Source: Bog-756 sp963725275 (lineage in GTDB: Bacteria; Actinomycetota; Acidimicrobiia; Acidimicrobiales; RAAP-2). Taken from it: a stretch of 64,000 bases of DNA. The notes under the pieces were generated by a model. That model worked only from the letters and a program-made list of their open reading frames with translations, ran no database searches and was not told the DNA's origin. A program made the translations under genes and the position numbers. This document shows positions 35,433 through 44,044 of the stretch, piece after piece (the first letter of the stretch is position 1; every line of letters begins with the position of its first letter). Location: assembly GCA_963725275.1 (NCBI GenBank), contig CAVRXS010000002.1, positions 28,950 through 92,949 on the forward strand, given 5' to 3'.

Positions 35433-36347
35433 TCAATTGGGGACATGCAGCCCGTCGGGTCGGCCTTCCGGGTCCGCCACGACAGCCGTGAGCAGCTCGA
35501 TGAGCGCCCGGGTCGGCGCGGAAGGCAGCCCACGGCTCCGCTGGGCCACGCCGACCCGTCGCCGAGGGAGCCCCTCGACCGCGACCGGGCTGAACCGGTC
35601 ACGCAGGATCCCGGGGATCGCGGTGGCCGGAAGGATGGCCGGTCCGTAGCCCTCGAAGGTGAGCGCCGCAATGAGGCGGAGCCCGTCGAATTCTGCTGCG
35701 GCCAGGAGGGTGATCCCGAGCGGTCGGGTGACTCTGTCGAGCTCGTCCCGGAAGGCGGTACCCGGTAGCGGGAGCAGGAGTTCGAGCTCGGCGAGGTCGC
35801 CGAGGGTGATGTGACGAGTGGGGTCGGCCATCGGGTGACCCTTCGGCACCACCAGCATGAGGTCCTCCTCGAAGAGGAGGCGGCCGACCAGGTCCCGCCC
35901 GGCGAGGGGGAGGTTGAGCACTGCGAGGTCGAGCTGTCCGGATGCCAGCTGAGGCTCCAGGCTGTTGGTGTTGCCGTCCACGACCACCAGACGCAACTTG
36001 GGGTGTCGCCGACCCACCGCGTCCATGACGCCCGGCACCAGCCACCGGGCAGTGGTACCGATCATGCCCACCCGGACGGTACCGGTGACCTCGTCCTTGC
36101 ATGCGGCGACATCGGAGATCAGGGCGTCGAGCTCCGCGAGGATCCGTCTCGCCCGCGCCACCACGACGGTCCCCTCCTCGGTGAGCCGCCCGTCCGAGCG
36201 GTCGATCATCGGCGCGCCGAGCTCTCGTTCGAGCCGTGCCACATGGGCGGACACGTTGGACTGGACCGTGCCGAGATGTGACGCCGCGGCAGAGAAGGTT
36301 CCGTGGTCGCTGATCGCGGTGAGCGCCTGGAGGTGCCTGAGCTCCAT
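35433..36347 (-). CDS. LysR-family transcriptional regulator
   Basis: This is a 304-residue LysR protein. The N-terminal winged helix is MELRHLQALTAISDHGTF with SAAASHLGTVQSNVSAHVAR, and the rest is the two-lobed effector-binding domain (TVRVGMIGTTARWLVPGV, FEEDLMLVVPKGHPM). The ATG at 36347 lies close to an AT-rich stretch containing ATATCGATAT, a plausible binding site. The divergent promoter at 36383 could be its target. Confidence 0.92.
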   Translation of the reverse strand: MELRHLQALTAISDHGTFSAAASHLGTVQSNVSAHVARLERELGAPMIDRSDGRLTEEGTVVVARARRILAELDALISDVAACKDEVTGTVRVGMIGTTARWLVPGVMDAVGRRHPKLRLVVVDGNTNSLEPQLASGQLDLAVLNLPLAGRDLVGRLLFEEDLMLVVPKGHPMADPTRHITLGDLAELELLLPLPGTAFRDELDRVTRPLGITLLAAAEFDGLRLIAALTFEGYGPAILPATAIPGILRDRFSPVAVEGLPRRRVGVAQRSRGLPSAPTRALIELLTAVVADPEGRPDGLHVPN

Positions 36348-36382
36348 CGCTTAAAACGATACCAGATATCGATATTGACTTG

Positions 36383-36410
36383 TTGACTGATTGCTCGCGG
36401 TCGTTATACA
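36383..36410 (+). promoter_or_regulatory. Strong sigma-70-like promoter
   Basis: TTGACT (36383-36388), a 16-base spacer and TATACA (36405-36410) form one of the best consensus-like promoters in the window. It faces right, away from lysR, with the palindromic GATATCGATATTGAC about 10 bases upstream. The next gene on this strand starts 210 bases later. Confidence 0.65.
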
Positions 36411-36466
36411 GTGCAGGTACGACCACAGGAATAAAGGAATCCCCCTCCTTTCCTTGTTGCGTCAGA

Positions 36467-36504
36467 GCAAAGGGACCGCCTTCCCCCCCTGGTGGTCCCT
36501 TTGC
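36467..36504 (+). terminator. Hairpin in the leader between lysR and the HAD-acyltransferase gene
   Basis: An 11-bp perfect stem (GCAAAGGGACC with GGTCCCTTTGC) and a 16-base loop lies about 55 bases after the predicted transcription start. No T-tract follows. It could be an attenuator, the end of a short RNA, or a structure in the long leader. Confidence 0.5.
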
Positions 36505-36620
36505 CGCGTCAAGGGGTGTGGTGTCCGGTCGTTCGGGATGGGTGCGCCGGAGTCACGCGGGGGCGGACCGTCCACGGTCGACGCCTGCCCGCCCAGGACG
36601 CCGACGGTAGCGTGAGGCCG

Positions 36621-38003
36621 ATGCCCGATGCCCGCGGTGCCGTCTTCGTCGATCTCGACCGGACCCTCATCCGGTCGGCCAGTGGTCCCATCCTCCATGA
36701 GGCGATGGTGGCCGAGGGGGTCCTCCCGGCCGGGCGGCACCTGCCCGGCGAACGACTCCTCTACGGCTTCTACAACAGCTTCGGCGAGACGGTCCCCTTC
36801 ATCGGGCTGGCCCGCGCCACGGCCCAGGTCATGCGCGGCCGATCGGCCGAGACGGTGCGCCGGGCGGGCAAGCGGGCCGTCGAGTCCCTGATCGACCTGG
36901 TCCAGCCCTGGGCGCTCGAGGTGCTCGCCGGGCACCGCGCCGACGGCCGGCTCCTCGTCCTCGCCACGACCTCTCCCTACGACCTCGTCTCCGCCCTGTC
37001 CGAGGCGCTCGGATTCGACGACCTGTTGGCCACCCGCTACGCGGTGACCGACGGTCGCTACACGGGCCGCCTGGACGGCCGGTTCGTCTGGGCCGTGGGC
37101 AAGCGGGCCGCGGTGCGCGAGTGGGCGGACGGGAACGGGGTGGACATGGCCACTGCGCACGCCTACTCGGACAGTGTCTTCGACGTGCCCCTCCTCGCAG
37201 CGGTCGGCCACCCCCACCCGCTCAACGCCGACCCGAGGTTGGCCGCGGTGGCCATCGCCCGCAGGTGGCCCCTCGAGCACTGGGACCGCGCACCTGGGGT
37301 GCCGTCGGTGGTCGGGCTCGAGCCCTACCACCTGTTGCGCCCGTTCGTCCGGCCCGAGGCGTTCCCCTACGCCCGCTTCACCCTGACCGGTGTCGAGCAC
37401 ATCCCTGCGAGCGGTCCGGTGCTGCTCGTCTCCAACCACCGGAGCTACTTCGACGTCGCTGCCCTCGCCCTGGTGGCGGCCCGTCTCGGCCGCCCGGTCC
37501 GGTTCATGGGCAAACAGGAGCTGTTCGATGCCCCGGTGGTCGGGCACCTGGCCCGGGCACTGGGTGGCATTCCGGTCGACCGCGGCAGCGGCTCGGGCGA
37601 CCCGATGCGGCAGGCTGCCGCCGCGCTCAGGGCGGGCGAGGTGGTGCTCGTGCTCCCCCAGGGGACCATCCCGCGGGGCGAGGCATTCTTCGATCCGGTG
37701 CTGCACGGCCACACCGGCGCTGCGCGGCTGGCCGCCGAGACTGGCGCACCGGTGATCCCCATCGCCCTCTGGGGGACCGAGGCGGTCTGGCCGAGATCGT
37801 CCAAGGTCCCCAACGTGGTCGCGCTCCAGCATCCCTTCAGGGTGACCGTGACGGTCGGCCCACCGGTCACCCTCGGCCTCGACGATCCGGTGGCGGACAC
37901 CGGGACGCTCCTGGCCACCATCGTCGACCTGCTGCCGCCGGAGGCCCGGATCGCCCGGACCCCGACAGAAGAGGAACTGATCCGCACCCGACCGTCGGCG
38001 TGA
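36621..38003 (+). CDS. HAD-IB phosphatase fused to PlsC-type acyltransferase
   Basis: This is a 460-residue fusion starting at ATG 36621 (GTGAGG upstream). Residues 1-220 are a HAD-IB hydrolase: DLDRTLIRS (Asp11, Asp13) and AHAYSDSVFDVPLL. Residues 240-460 are a lysophosphatidic acid acyltransferase: NHRSYFD (Asn272-Asp278, the NHx4D motif) and LPQGTIPRG (about 345-353). Fusions of this design occur in mycobacteria and other actinobacteria and probably make phosphatidic acid and act on a phosphate ester in one chain. It lies about 120 bases upstream of murT. Confidence 0.92.
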   Translation: MPDARGAVFVDLDRTLIRSASGPILHEAMVAEGVLPAGRHLPGERLLYGFYNSFGETVPFIGLARATAQVMRGRSAETVRRAGKRAVESLIDLVQPWALEVLAGHRADGRLLVLATTSPYDLVSALSEALGFDDLLATRYAVTDGRYTGRLDGRFVWAVGKRAAVREWADGNGVDMATAHAYSDSVFDVPLLAAVGHPHPLNADPRLAAVAIARRWPLEHWDRAPGVPSVVGLEPYHLLRPFVRPEAFPYARFTLTGVEHIPASGPVLLVSNHRSYFDVAALALVAARLGRPVRFMGKQELFDAPVVGHLARALGGIPVDRGSGSGDPMRQAAAALRAGEVVLVLPQGTIPRGEAFFDPVLHGHTGAARLAAETGAPVIPIALWGTEAVWPRSSKVPNVVALQHPFRVTVTVGPPVTLGLDDPVADTGTLLATIVDLLPPEARIARTPTEEELIRTRPSA

Positions 38004-38121
38004 TCGCGCGAGCGGACCCGGCCAGACCGCTCAGCACCGACTCTCGCGCACGGCGCTCGCGAGGGGCGCGGTCACGGCGACAAACCGGCTGTCCCGGGCG
38101 CTCGGGCGTGGGAGCGGAACC

Positions 38122-39321
38122 GTGGTCGGCGGACGCGCCGGGCTCCTGGTCGATCCGTCGCTGCTCGGCGCGCTGGCCGCCGAACGCACGATCGCGCTGG
38201 TCAGTGGCACCAACGGCAAGACCACCACGACCACCCTGCTCGCGGCAGCGGTCGCCGGGCCCGCCGGGGTGGCGACGAACGATACCGGCGCCAACATGCC
38301 GGCGGGGCACGTGGCCGCGCTGGTCGCTGCCCCGCAAGCGCCCCTGGCGGTGCTCGAGGTCGACGAGGGCTATCTCGGCCAGCTGATCGAGGAGGTTCGG
38401 CCGAGGGTCATCGTCCTCCTCAACCTCTCGCGCGACCAGCTCGACCGCATCGCCGAGGTCAGGATGCTCGTCGACCGGTGGCGTACCGCACTCGGCGCGC
38501 TCCCGGTGCCTGGGACAGGCGGGCACGTCTCGGTGGTGGCCAACGCCGACGATCCCATGGTGGCGTGGGCGGCGCTCGCAGCTCCGGAGGTCCGCTGGGT
38601 CGGGGCCGGTCAGGTGTGGCACGACGACGCGGTCGGGTGCCCGTCGTGCGGGGGTCGGATCGTCTTCCCGGCGGACGGACGGTGGAGCTGCGAACGGTGC
38701 GACTTCGCGCGGCCGGTACCCGACGCGTGGCTCGAGGGCGAGGATCTCGTCTTGGCGGACAGCTCGCGCCACCGGCTGCGCATGGGACTCCCCGGACACT
38801 TCAACCGGGCCAACGCGGCGATGGTGGCGGTCGCCGCGCTCCCCCTACTGGAGGACGCGGGCGGGGATGGGGCCGCGCAGACCCTCGACCGAGTCCTGGT
38901 CCGGCTCTCCGCCGTCACCGAGGTGGCGGGACGGTTCTCCACGGTCCAGCGGCGGGGGAGGCCGGTCCGCCTCCTGCTTGCGAAGAACCCGGCCGGGTGG
39001 ACGGCGATCTTCGACCTCCTCGAGGAGACCGGAGATGCCTCCGCGCCGCTCGTGCTCTCGGTCAACGCCCGCGTCGCCGACGGGCTCGATCCCAGCTGGC
39101 TCTGGGACGTCCCCTTCGAGCGTCTGGCCGGACGGACGGTGGTGGCGACCGGCGACCGGCGGCTCGATCTCGCGGTGCGCCTCCGCTACGCCGACGTCGC
39201 CCACGAGGTGGTCGCCAGCCCCATCGAGGCGATCGACCGCGCGGTCGCGCGGAACGGGACGGCCACGGTCGAGTTCCTGGGGAACTACACCGCCTTCGCG
39301 GACATCCGGCGCGCGCTGTGA
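38122..39321 (+). CDS. murT: Lipid II isoglutaminyl synthase, Mur ligase subunit
   Basis: This is the ATP-using subunit of the MurT/GatD complex, which amidates D-Glu of lipid II. The P-loop SGTNGKTTTT is at about 28-37, a zinc ribbon at Cys173, 176, 190 and 193 (CPSC and CERC) is characteristic, and the C-terminal DUF1727 domain ends VEFLGNYTAFADIRRA. The GTG at 38122 is the only start codon near the N-terminus, but a family-like sequence (LARGAVTATNRLSRALGRG) continues in frame upstream without a standard start. The true start may use a rare codon, or a frameshift may hide it. Confidence 0.93.
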   Translation: MVGGRAGLLVDPSLLGALAAERTIALVSGTNGKTTTTTLLAAAVAGPAGVATNDTGANMPAGHVAALVAAPQAPLAVLEVDEGYLGQLIEEVRPRVIVLLNLSRDQLDRIAEVRMLVDRWRTALGALPVPGTGGHVSVVANADDPMVAWAALAAPEVRWVGAGQVWHDDAVGCPSCGGRIVFPADGRWSCERCDFARPVPDAWLEGEDLVLADSSRHRLRMGLPGHFNRANAAMVAVAALPLLEDAGGDGAAQTLDRVLVRLSAVTEVAGRFSTVQRRGRPVRLLLAKNPAGWTAIFDLLEETGDASAPLVLSVNARVADGLDPSWLWDVPFERLAGRTVVATGDRRLDLAVRLRYADVAHEVVASPIEAIDRAVARNGTATVEFLGNYTAFADIRRAL

Positions 39322-40151
39322 CCGGCAGAGTCGGCCGCACCCTCACCGTGGCGGTGGTCTATCCCGACCTCCTCGGCACCTACGGCGACGGTGGCAACGG
39401 GCTCGTGCTGGCCCGCAGAGCCGGATGGCGGGGATGGGAGGTCGACCTGGTCCAGGCGCGTTCGGGGCGACCGTTGCCGATGGCCGACCTCTACACGATC
39501 GGTGGGGGCGAGGACGGACCGCAGGTGCGGGCGGCTACCACCCTGCTCGAGGACGGCACCCTCGGTCGTGCCGTTGCGGCGGGCGCGGTCGTCCTCGGCG
39601 TCTGCGCAGGGTTCCAACTGCTCGGCCGCTCCTTTCCCGACCGCGACGACCACCCCCACGACGGCCTCGGCCTCCTCGACGTGACCACCCGCAAGGGCCG
39701 CGCACGCCGGGCGGTCGGCGAGCTCGTGGCCAGTCCGCTGCCCGATGCACCGCGACCGGCCCACGGTCCGCTGCCCCGCCTCACCGGGTTCGAGAACCAC
39801 GGGGGGGTGACCACCGTCGGGCCCCGGGCCCGACCCCTGGCCCGGGTCGAGCGGGGCGTGGGCAACGGCGGCGGGGACGGGACCGAAGGCGCCTGGTCGG
39901 GCCGGGTGCTCGGCACCTACCTTCACGGGCCGCTCCTCGCCCGCAACACCGCCCTCGCGGACCTGCTCCTCGGCTGGGTCGCCGCAGGAACCGGGTCCCA
40001 GTCGCCCTCGGATGCGGTGGCCGACCTCGAACCCCTCGACGACTACGAGGAGCTGGCCCTCCGTGCGGAGCGCCTCGAGGCGGTCGACGGACTGCGGGCC
40101 GGCAGCCCGTGGTCGCGCCTGCTGGGCCGTGTGGGCGCCGCTCGCCGCTGA
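39318..40151 (+). CDS. gatD: Lipid II isoglutaminyl synthase, glutaminase subunit
   Basis: This is a 277-residue class I glutamine amidotransferase subunit that supplies ammonia to MurT. Nucleophile Cys96 is in VLGVCAGFQLLG and His203 in GTYLHGPLLARN; the N-terminal YPDLLGTYGDGGNGLVLA is typical of GatD. Its GTG overlaps the murT stop by 4 bases (GTGA), giving a fixed subunit ratio. It is followed by an Arg/Leu-rich tail. Confidence 0.94.
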   Translation: MTGRVGRTLTVAVVYPDLLGTYGDGGNGLVLARRAGWRGWEVDLVQARSGRPLPMADLYTIGGGEDGPQVRAATTLLEDGTLGRAVAAGAVVLGVCAGFQLLGRSFPDRDDHPHDGLGLLDVTTRKGRARRAVGELVASPLPDAPRPAHGPLPRLTGFENHGGVTTVGPRARPLARVERGVGNGGGDGTEGAWSGRVLGTYLHGPLLARNTALADLLLGWVAAGTGSQSPSDAVADLEPLDDYEELALRAERLEAVDGLRAGSPWSRLLGRVGAARR

Positions 40152-40164
40152 GTGGACCGGTGCC

Positions 40165-41205
40165 TCAGCCGCGTCTCGCGCGCCGGGGCCAGTCCGACCC
40201 GGTCTGGGCGTCTGTGTCGTGCCGGCTGGGCGCCGGCGAAAGCGCCCAGGACCGTCGCCAGGTCGAGACCTCGGGTCCTTGGAGCGAGGGGGTGGCACCA
40301 CGGGCTGCCAGCCGGCGCGCCGTCCACCAGTCGGTGTCGGTCTCGGTGGCGAGGGTGGCCACCGCGGCCTCGATGCGGGACGCGAACGCGCGGGTGTCCT
40401 GGTCGGCGTCGGGCCGGAGGGGCGTCCCGAACGTCACCGTGGTCCGGGTGCGACGGAGGGTGGCCCGTCCCTTGGGCAGGATGTGGCGGGTGCCGTCGAG
40501 GTGGACCGGGACCACAGGGCGTCCGGTGCGCGACGAAAGGTAGGCGGCGCCGGGGTGGAAGTGCTGCGCCCATCCGTCCTGGGAGCGCCCCCCCTCGGGG
40601 AAGATGATCAGGTTCCACTCCTCGTCCAGCAGCTCCGCGGCAAGGTCCGCCGAACGCCTGTTGACCTTGGTGCGCTCCATGGGGATGGCACCGAGCAGAA
40701 AGGAGAAGGTATCGGCCTTCCATCTGCGGTCGAAGAAGTAGTCGGCCGCCGCGGCCACCACCGTGTGGTGACGGAAGCGCAGGGGCAGGCAGGCGAGGAG
40801 CAGGGGTGCGTCGACGTGGCTGACGTGGTTGGCCGCGAAGAGGACCGGTGCCTCGAGGCCCGCCAGCCCTTCCTCGCCCCGGACCACGGGAGCGGCGACA
40901 GCACGGGCGAGCGGCCGGGTGAGGTTGTCGAGGACCATCGCCCGAGCCAGGCGCACCGGGTAGCGGCGCGACCAGGCCGTGTCGTAGTGGACCCCGAGTT
41001 CTGGAGTCGGGACCGGGCGGGGTACCGACCCGGGCCAGGTGGGCGCGGCCAGCGGGAACCGGCTCCGGCCGACCCTGGCCAGCAGGCTGGCTGGAGTGGG
41101 GACGGTGCCACCGCGCCCGGCCGACCGGCCGGCGCCGAGGCTCGCGTCGGTGCGCACCGCCCGGGACGGCCGTAGCGAGCGCGAGCCGGGCGGCGCGGAA
41201 CTCAC
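40165..41205 (-). CDS. PlsC-type 1-acylglycerol-3-phosphate acyltransferase
   Basis: This is a 346-residue acyltransferase starting at GTG 41205, overlapping the preceding stop by 4 bases. The core motifs are NHVSHVDAPLL (NHx4D), MERTKVNRR and IIFPEGGRSQDGW. A basic, Pro/Ala-rich N-terminus of about 70 residues precedes it, and the C-terminal 40 residues are Arg-rich and disordered. It is the last gene of the leftward operon beginning near 46.5 kb and converges on gatD with a 13-base gap. Confidence 0.88.
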   Translation of the reverse strand: MSSAPPGSRSLRPSRAVRTDASLGAGRSAGRGGTVPTPASLLARVGRSRFPLAAPTWPGSVPRPVPTPELGVHYDTAWSRRYPVRLARAMVLDNLTRPLARAVAAPVVRGEEGLAGLEAPVLFAANHVSHVDAPLLLACLPLRFRHHTVVAAAADYFFDRRWKADTFSFLLGAIPMERTKVNRRSADLAAELLDEEWNLIIFPEGGRSQDGWAQHFHPGAAYLSSRTGRPVVPVHLDGTRHILPKGRATLRRTRTTVTFGTPLRPDADQDTRAFASRIEAAVATLATETDTDWWTARRLAARGATPSLQGPEVSTWRRSWALSPAPSRHDTDAQTGSDWPRRARRG

Positions 41206-42791
41206 TGGACGTCGGCCATGAGGATGGGAGGGGCGTGCAGGTGGGTGAGGGTCGGTGCGCTACCCACTGTGTCCTGGGCCATCTCGAGCGCGTCGGCCAG
41301 GGTCGACGCCGACCGGAAGCCGAGCCGGTGGACGGCCTCCGGGTTTCCGCCGACGATGATCACCGCACCGAGGTGCTGGAGGGCGTGCGCGCACCAGTAC
41401 CACATGTAGAACGGGTGGACCCCGTGGTAGGCGTGCCCGGTGCGGTAGAGGTGGATGTACCACGGATCGGTGGCGAAGGACTCCTCGTAGCGCGCGGCCA
41501 CCGCAATCGGGTCCGTCGTGTCGCTCAGGACCTGCTCGAAGAAGTCGATGTAGCTCGGATGGTGGACCGGGTTGAACTCCCACGGGGTGGGGTGGCTCAT
41601 GATGAGCACCCCTCCCTCGCGGACCAGGGGCTTTCCCCGGTAGAGGTTGAAGAAGTAGCCGAGCCCGAGGCAGGCCACGAGGATCGGATTGAGGATCGAG
41701 TTGACGTTGTACGGGCTGATGTAGGGCAGCCCCATGGTGAGGATGTCGGTTTGACCCTCGACCACCACGCCCTGCTGCTTCCAGACGTTCTCGGTCGAGA
41801 TGGCGTGCACGGCCTCGACTTCGCCGGCCTGCACCGAGGTCATCCGGTGGGGCGCCCGCACCGAGTGGAAGAGCTGGCGCGCGTAGCGGGCAGGGAGACG
41901 TTCGAGCGCCTTCGACGAGGCCAGATAACCGGCACGGTCCCTCGCCTTCCACTCCCACTCCCGCTTCTGGAGGAACCGGAAGCCCTCGGGGAAGGTGTCG
42001 TTGTTGAGGGTCGTCTCGATCTGGAAGATGGTCACCCCTGATGCCGCGATGAGCCGGCCCATCCTCCAGTTGGACGAGTGCAGCTCGGAGCGGTGCTGGT
42101 CCATGAACGAACGGCTCCGCTGCATGGTCTCGGGGTTGTGGTGGTGGCGGAGGCTCCGGTAGCTCGCGAGCCCGGTGGCCACGCTCTTGTGGCCACCGTC
42201 CATCGCCACCAGGTTGATGTTGACGTAGACCAGCAGGTCGCTCTCGGCGGCCCGCTTGTTGATCTCGACGTCCTCACCCTGGTCGGTGAGCCCCATGTGG
42301 AGGAGTTGCGTCGGGTCCTCGGCGTCGTGCTGGGTGAGGAGTCCGTTCGGGGCGAATGCCTCGTAGATCCGGTCGCCGAGCGCGTGGCGCAACTCGGCCT
42401 CGGTCATCCGCCGGTGCAGCGCGAGAGCCACGATGAGCTCGACATCGTCGACGCCGGCCGTTGCAGCCATGTCGAGCACCTGCTCGATGACCAACTGGCG
42501 GATGTCGGGCCGTTCCATCGGAGGGAGGGGCAGGGAGAGGTCGTCGAAGGCGATGGTGAGGCGCATCCCGGGCCGGAGCAGTGCCGGCAGCGGGTCCCGG
42601 TCGCCGACCGGATGGGTGAGGGCGTGGCGGATGGCACCCGTTGGGTCGGTGAGCGGATCGATCGGCTCGGGCGCATAGACGACCCGGCTGCCCTCGGGAA
42701 GGCGCTCGAGGTGGAAGCCCTCGCCGTGCCAGAAGAGGGTCGAGGGCGTCGACCGGTCGACGTCGAGCACGAACCCGGGGCGCGGGCTCAT
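41202..42791 (-). CDS. LarA-like protein (DUF2088, lactate racemase N-terminal domain)
   Basis: This is a 529-residue protein related to the nickel-pincer racemase LarA. It shows FDDLSLPLPPM (about 82-91, equivalent to the LarA DDLTRP loop), ALHRRMTEAEL (His126) and MDGGHKSVATGL with Lys202, the position of the lysine that carries the pincer cofactor in LarA. Large insertions make it longer than LarA (about 425). It may racemise or epimerise a 2-hydroxyacyl compound. No cofactor biosynthesis genes (larB, larC, larE) lie in this window. ATGA overlap joins it to the dehydrogenase gene. Confidence 0.78.
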   Translation of the reverse strand: MSPRPGFVLDVDRSTPSTLFWHGEGFHLERLPEGSRVVYAPEPIDPLTDPTGAIRHALTHPVGDRDPLPALLRPGMRLTIAFDDLSLPLPPMERPDIRQLVIEQVLDMAATAGVDDVELIVALALHRRMTEAELRHALGDRIYEAFAPNGLLTQHDAEDPTQLLHMGLTDQGEDVEINKRAAESDLLVYVNINLVAMDGGHKSVATGLASYRSLRHHHNPETMQRSRSFMDQHRSELHSSNWRMGRLIAASGVTIFQIETTLNNDTFPEGFRFLQKREWEWKARDRAGYLASSKALERLPARYARQLFHSVRAPHRMTSVQAGEVEAVHAISTENVWKQQGVVVEGQTDILTMGLPYISPYNVNSILNPILVACLGLGYFFNLYRGKPLVREGGVLIMSHPTPWEFNPVHHPSYIDFFEQVLSDTTDPIAVAARYEESFATDPWYIHLYRTGHAYHGVHPFYMWYWCAHALQHLGAVIIVGGNPEAVHRLGFRSASTLADALEMAQDTVGSAPTLTHLHAPPILMADVQ

Positions 42792-44044
42792 CGGGCGCCG
42801 ACCCGCCGGGAACGGAGATCGAAGGCCACCTTGACCGCGCCGCGCCGCCCAGCCGCCCCGGCGTGGGCGAGCGCCTCGGCATACCGCTCGAGGGGGTAGG
42901 TGGCACTGACCAGCCGACCGAGTGAGCCGGTCGCGACCAGGTCGATGGCCACCTCGAAGCTGCGCCGCGGCGGAGCGTCTGCGGCGGGATCGCCGGCCGT
43001 GCCGCGGCCGACCTCGGTCCCGTAGGTATAGGCACCCACGAGGACGAGCTCCCGGTGCCAGAGCGGGGCCAGGTCGATCGAGACCCTGCCCGGCATGCCG
43101 ACCAGCACGACGCGACCCTGCGGGCGGGCCATGGCCATCGCCTCGGCGATCGAGGCGGCGCTGCCCACACAGTCGAAGACCACGTCGGCACCCTCGACGA
43201 GCCGACCTGCGACCACCAGTGAGCCTGTCCGCCGGCGCACGGCGCGGGCGAGCTGGTCGGAGGAGACGACCTCGTCGGCCCCGAGGGTCTCGGCCAGCTC
43301 CTGCTGGCGCGGGTGCTTTGCCCCGACCATCACCGTGCAGGGGGTCTCCGGCCGGACCAGGTGGTGCAGGGCGGCGAGTGTGGCCAACCCGAGCGTGCCG
43401 GCGCCGATGATCGCCACGACGTCGCCATCACGCACCCCGGCCGAACGAGCGGTGTGGACCGCGCAGGCGGTCGGCTCGACGATCACCGCGTCCTCGTCGC
43501 TGAACTCCTCGGGCACCGCGTGGAGTTGGGATGCATGGGCCATGAGCGGAGCCGTGGACCAGCCGCCGCCGGTGTCGGTGCAGAACCCGGTCTGCAGTCC
43601 GGCAGAGAGCGCGCCGAAGGTCACATTGCCGCACAGCCCGGTGTGCCCGGTCCGGCAATGGGGACAGAGCGGCTCGATGCCGCGAGGGGCACACCCGAGG
43701 ACCGGTTCGACGACGGCCCGGGTGCCCGGTGGGAGGGTACGGCCGGCGTGGTCCACGCCACCTTCGTCGAGCACCCCGGTCACCTCGTGGCCGGGTACGA
43801 ACGGGAAGCTGACCAGGTCCTCGAAGTACCGCGAGGCCCGGCCGTCGACCGTGGCGAGGTCGGAGCCGCAGATGCCGGACAGCAGGGGTCGGAGGGGGAA
43901 CCAACCTTCGCCCGGTCGCTCGGGGGCATCGGCGTCGAGGAGCTGGATCGGGCCGATCCCCGCTCCACGTCCGGAGCCGAGCAGCGACGCCATCCGTGAC
44001 GCGGCGAGACGCGGCAGGTTCCGCTCGAGCACGAGCGCCTTCAT
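42788..44044 (-). CDS. Zinc-binding alcohol dehydrogenase family protein
   Basis: This is a 418-residue medium-chain dehydrogenase from ATG 44044. Catalytic zinc ligands are Cys59 (GICGSD) and His86-Glu87 (PGHEV). The structural zinc loop is Cys118, 127, 130 and 138 (PLCPHCRTGHTGLC). The Rossmann motif is IIGAGTLGLATLAAL. It has an N-terminal 45-residue extension unlike short ADHs. Coupled by ATGA overlaps to the reductase upstream and to the LarA-like gene downstream, it probably oxidises or reduces the alcohol/aldehyde of the same lipid pathway. Confidence 0.92.
   Translation of the reverse strand: MKALVLERNLPRLAASRMASLLGSGRGAGIGPIQLLDADAPERPGEGWFPLRPLLSGICGSDLATVDGRASRYFEDLVSFPFVPGHEVTGVLDEGGVDHAGRTLPPGTRAVVEPVLGCAPRGIEPLCPHCRTGHTGLCGNVTFGALSAGLQTGFCTDTGGGWSTAPLMAHASQLHAVPEEFSDEDAVIVEPTACAVHTARSAGVRDGDVVAIIGAGTLGLATLAALHHLVRPETPCTVMVGAKHPRQQELAETLGADEVVSSDQLARAVRRRTGSLVVAGRLVEGADVVFDCVGSAASIAEAMAMARPQGRVVLVGMPGRVSIDLAPLWHRELVLVGAYTYGTEVGRGTAGDPAADAPPRRSFEVAIDLVATGSLGRLVSATYPLERYAEALAHAGAAGRRGAVKVAFDLRSRRVGAR

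Noticed and set aside
36462..37832. Minus-strand frame opposite the HAD-acyltransferase gene
   Set aside because: No domain; the plus-strand protein has both complete catalytic motif sets.
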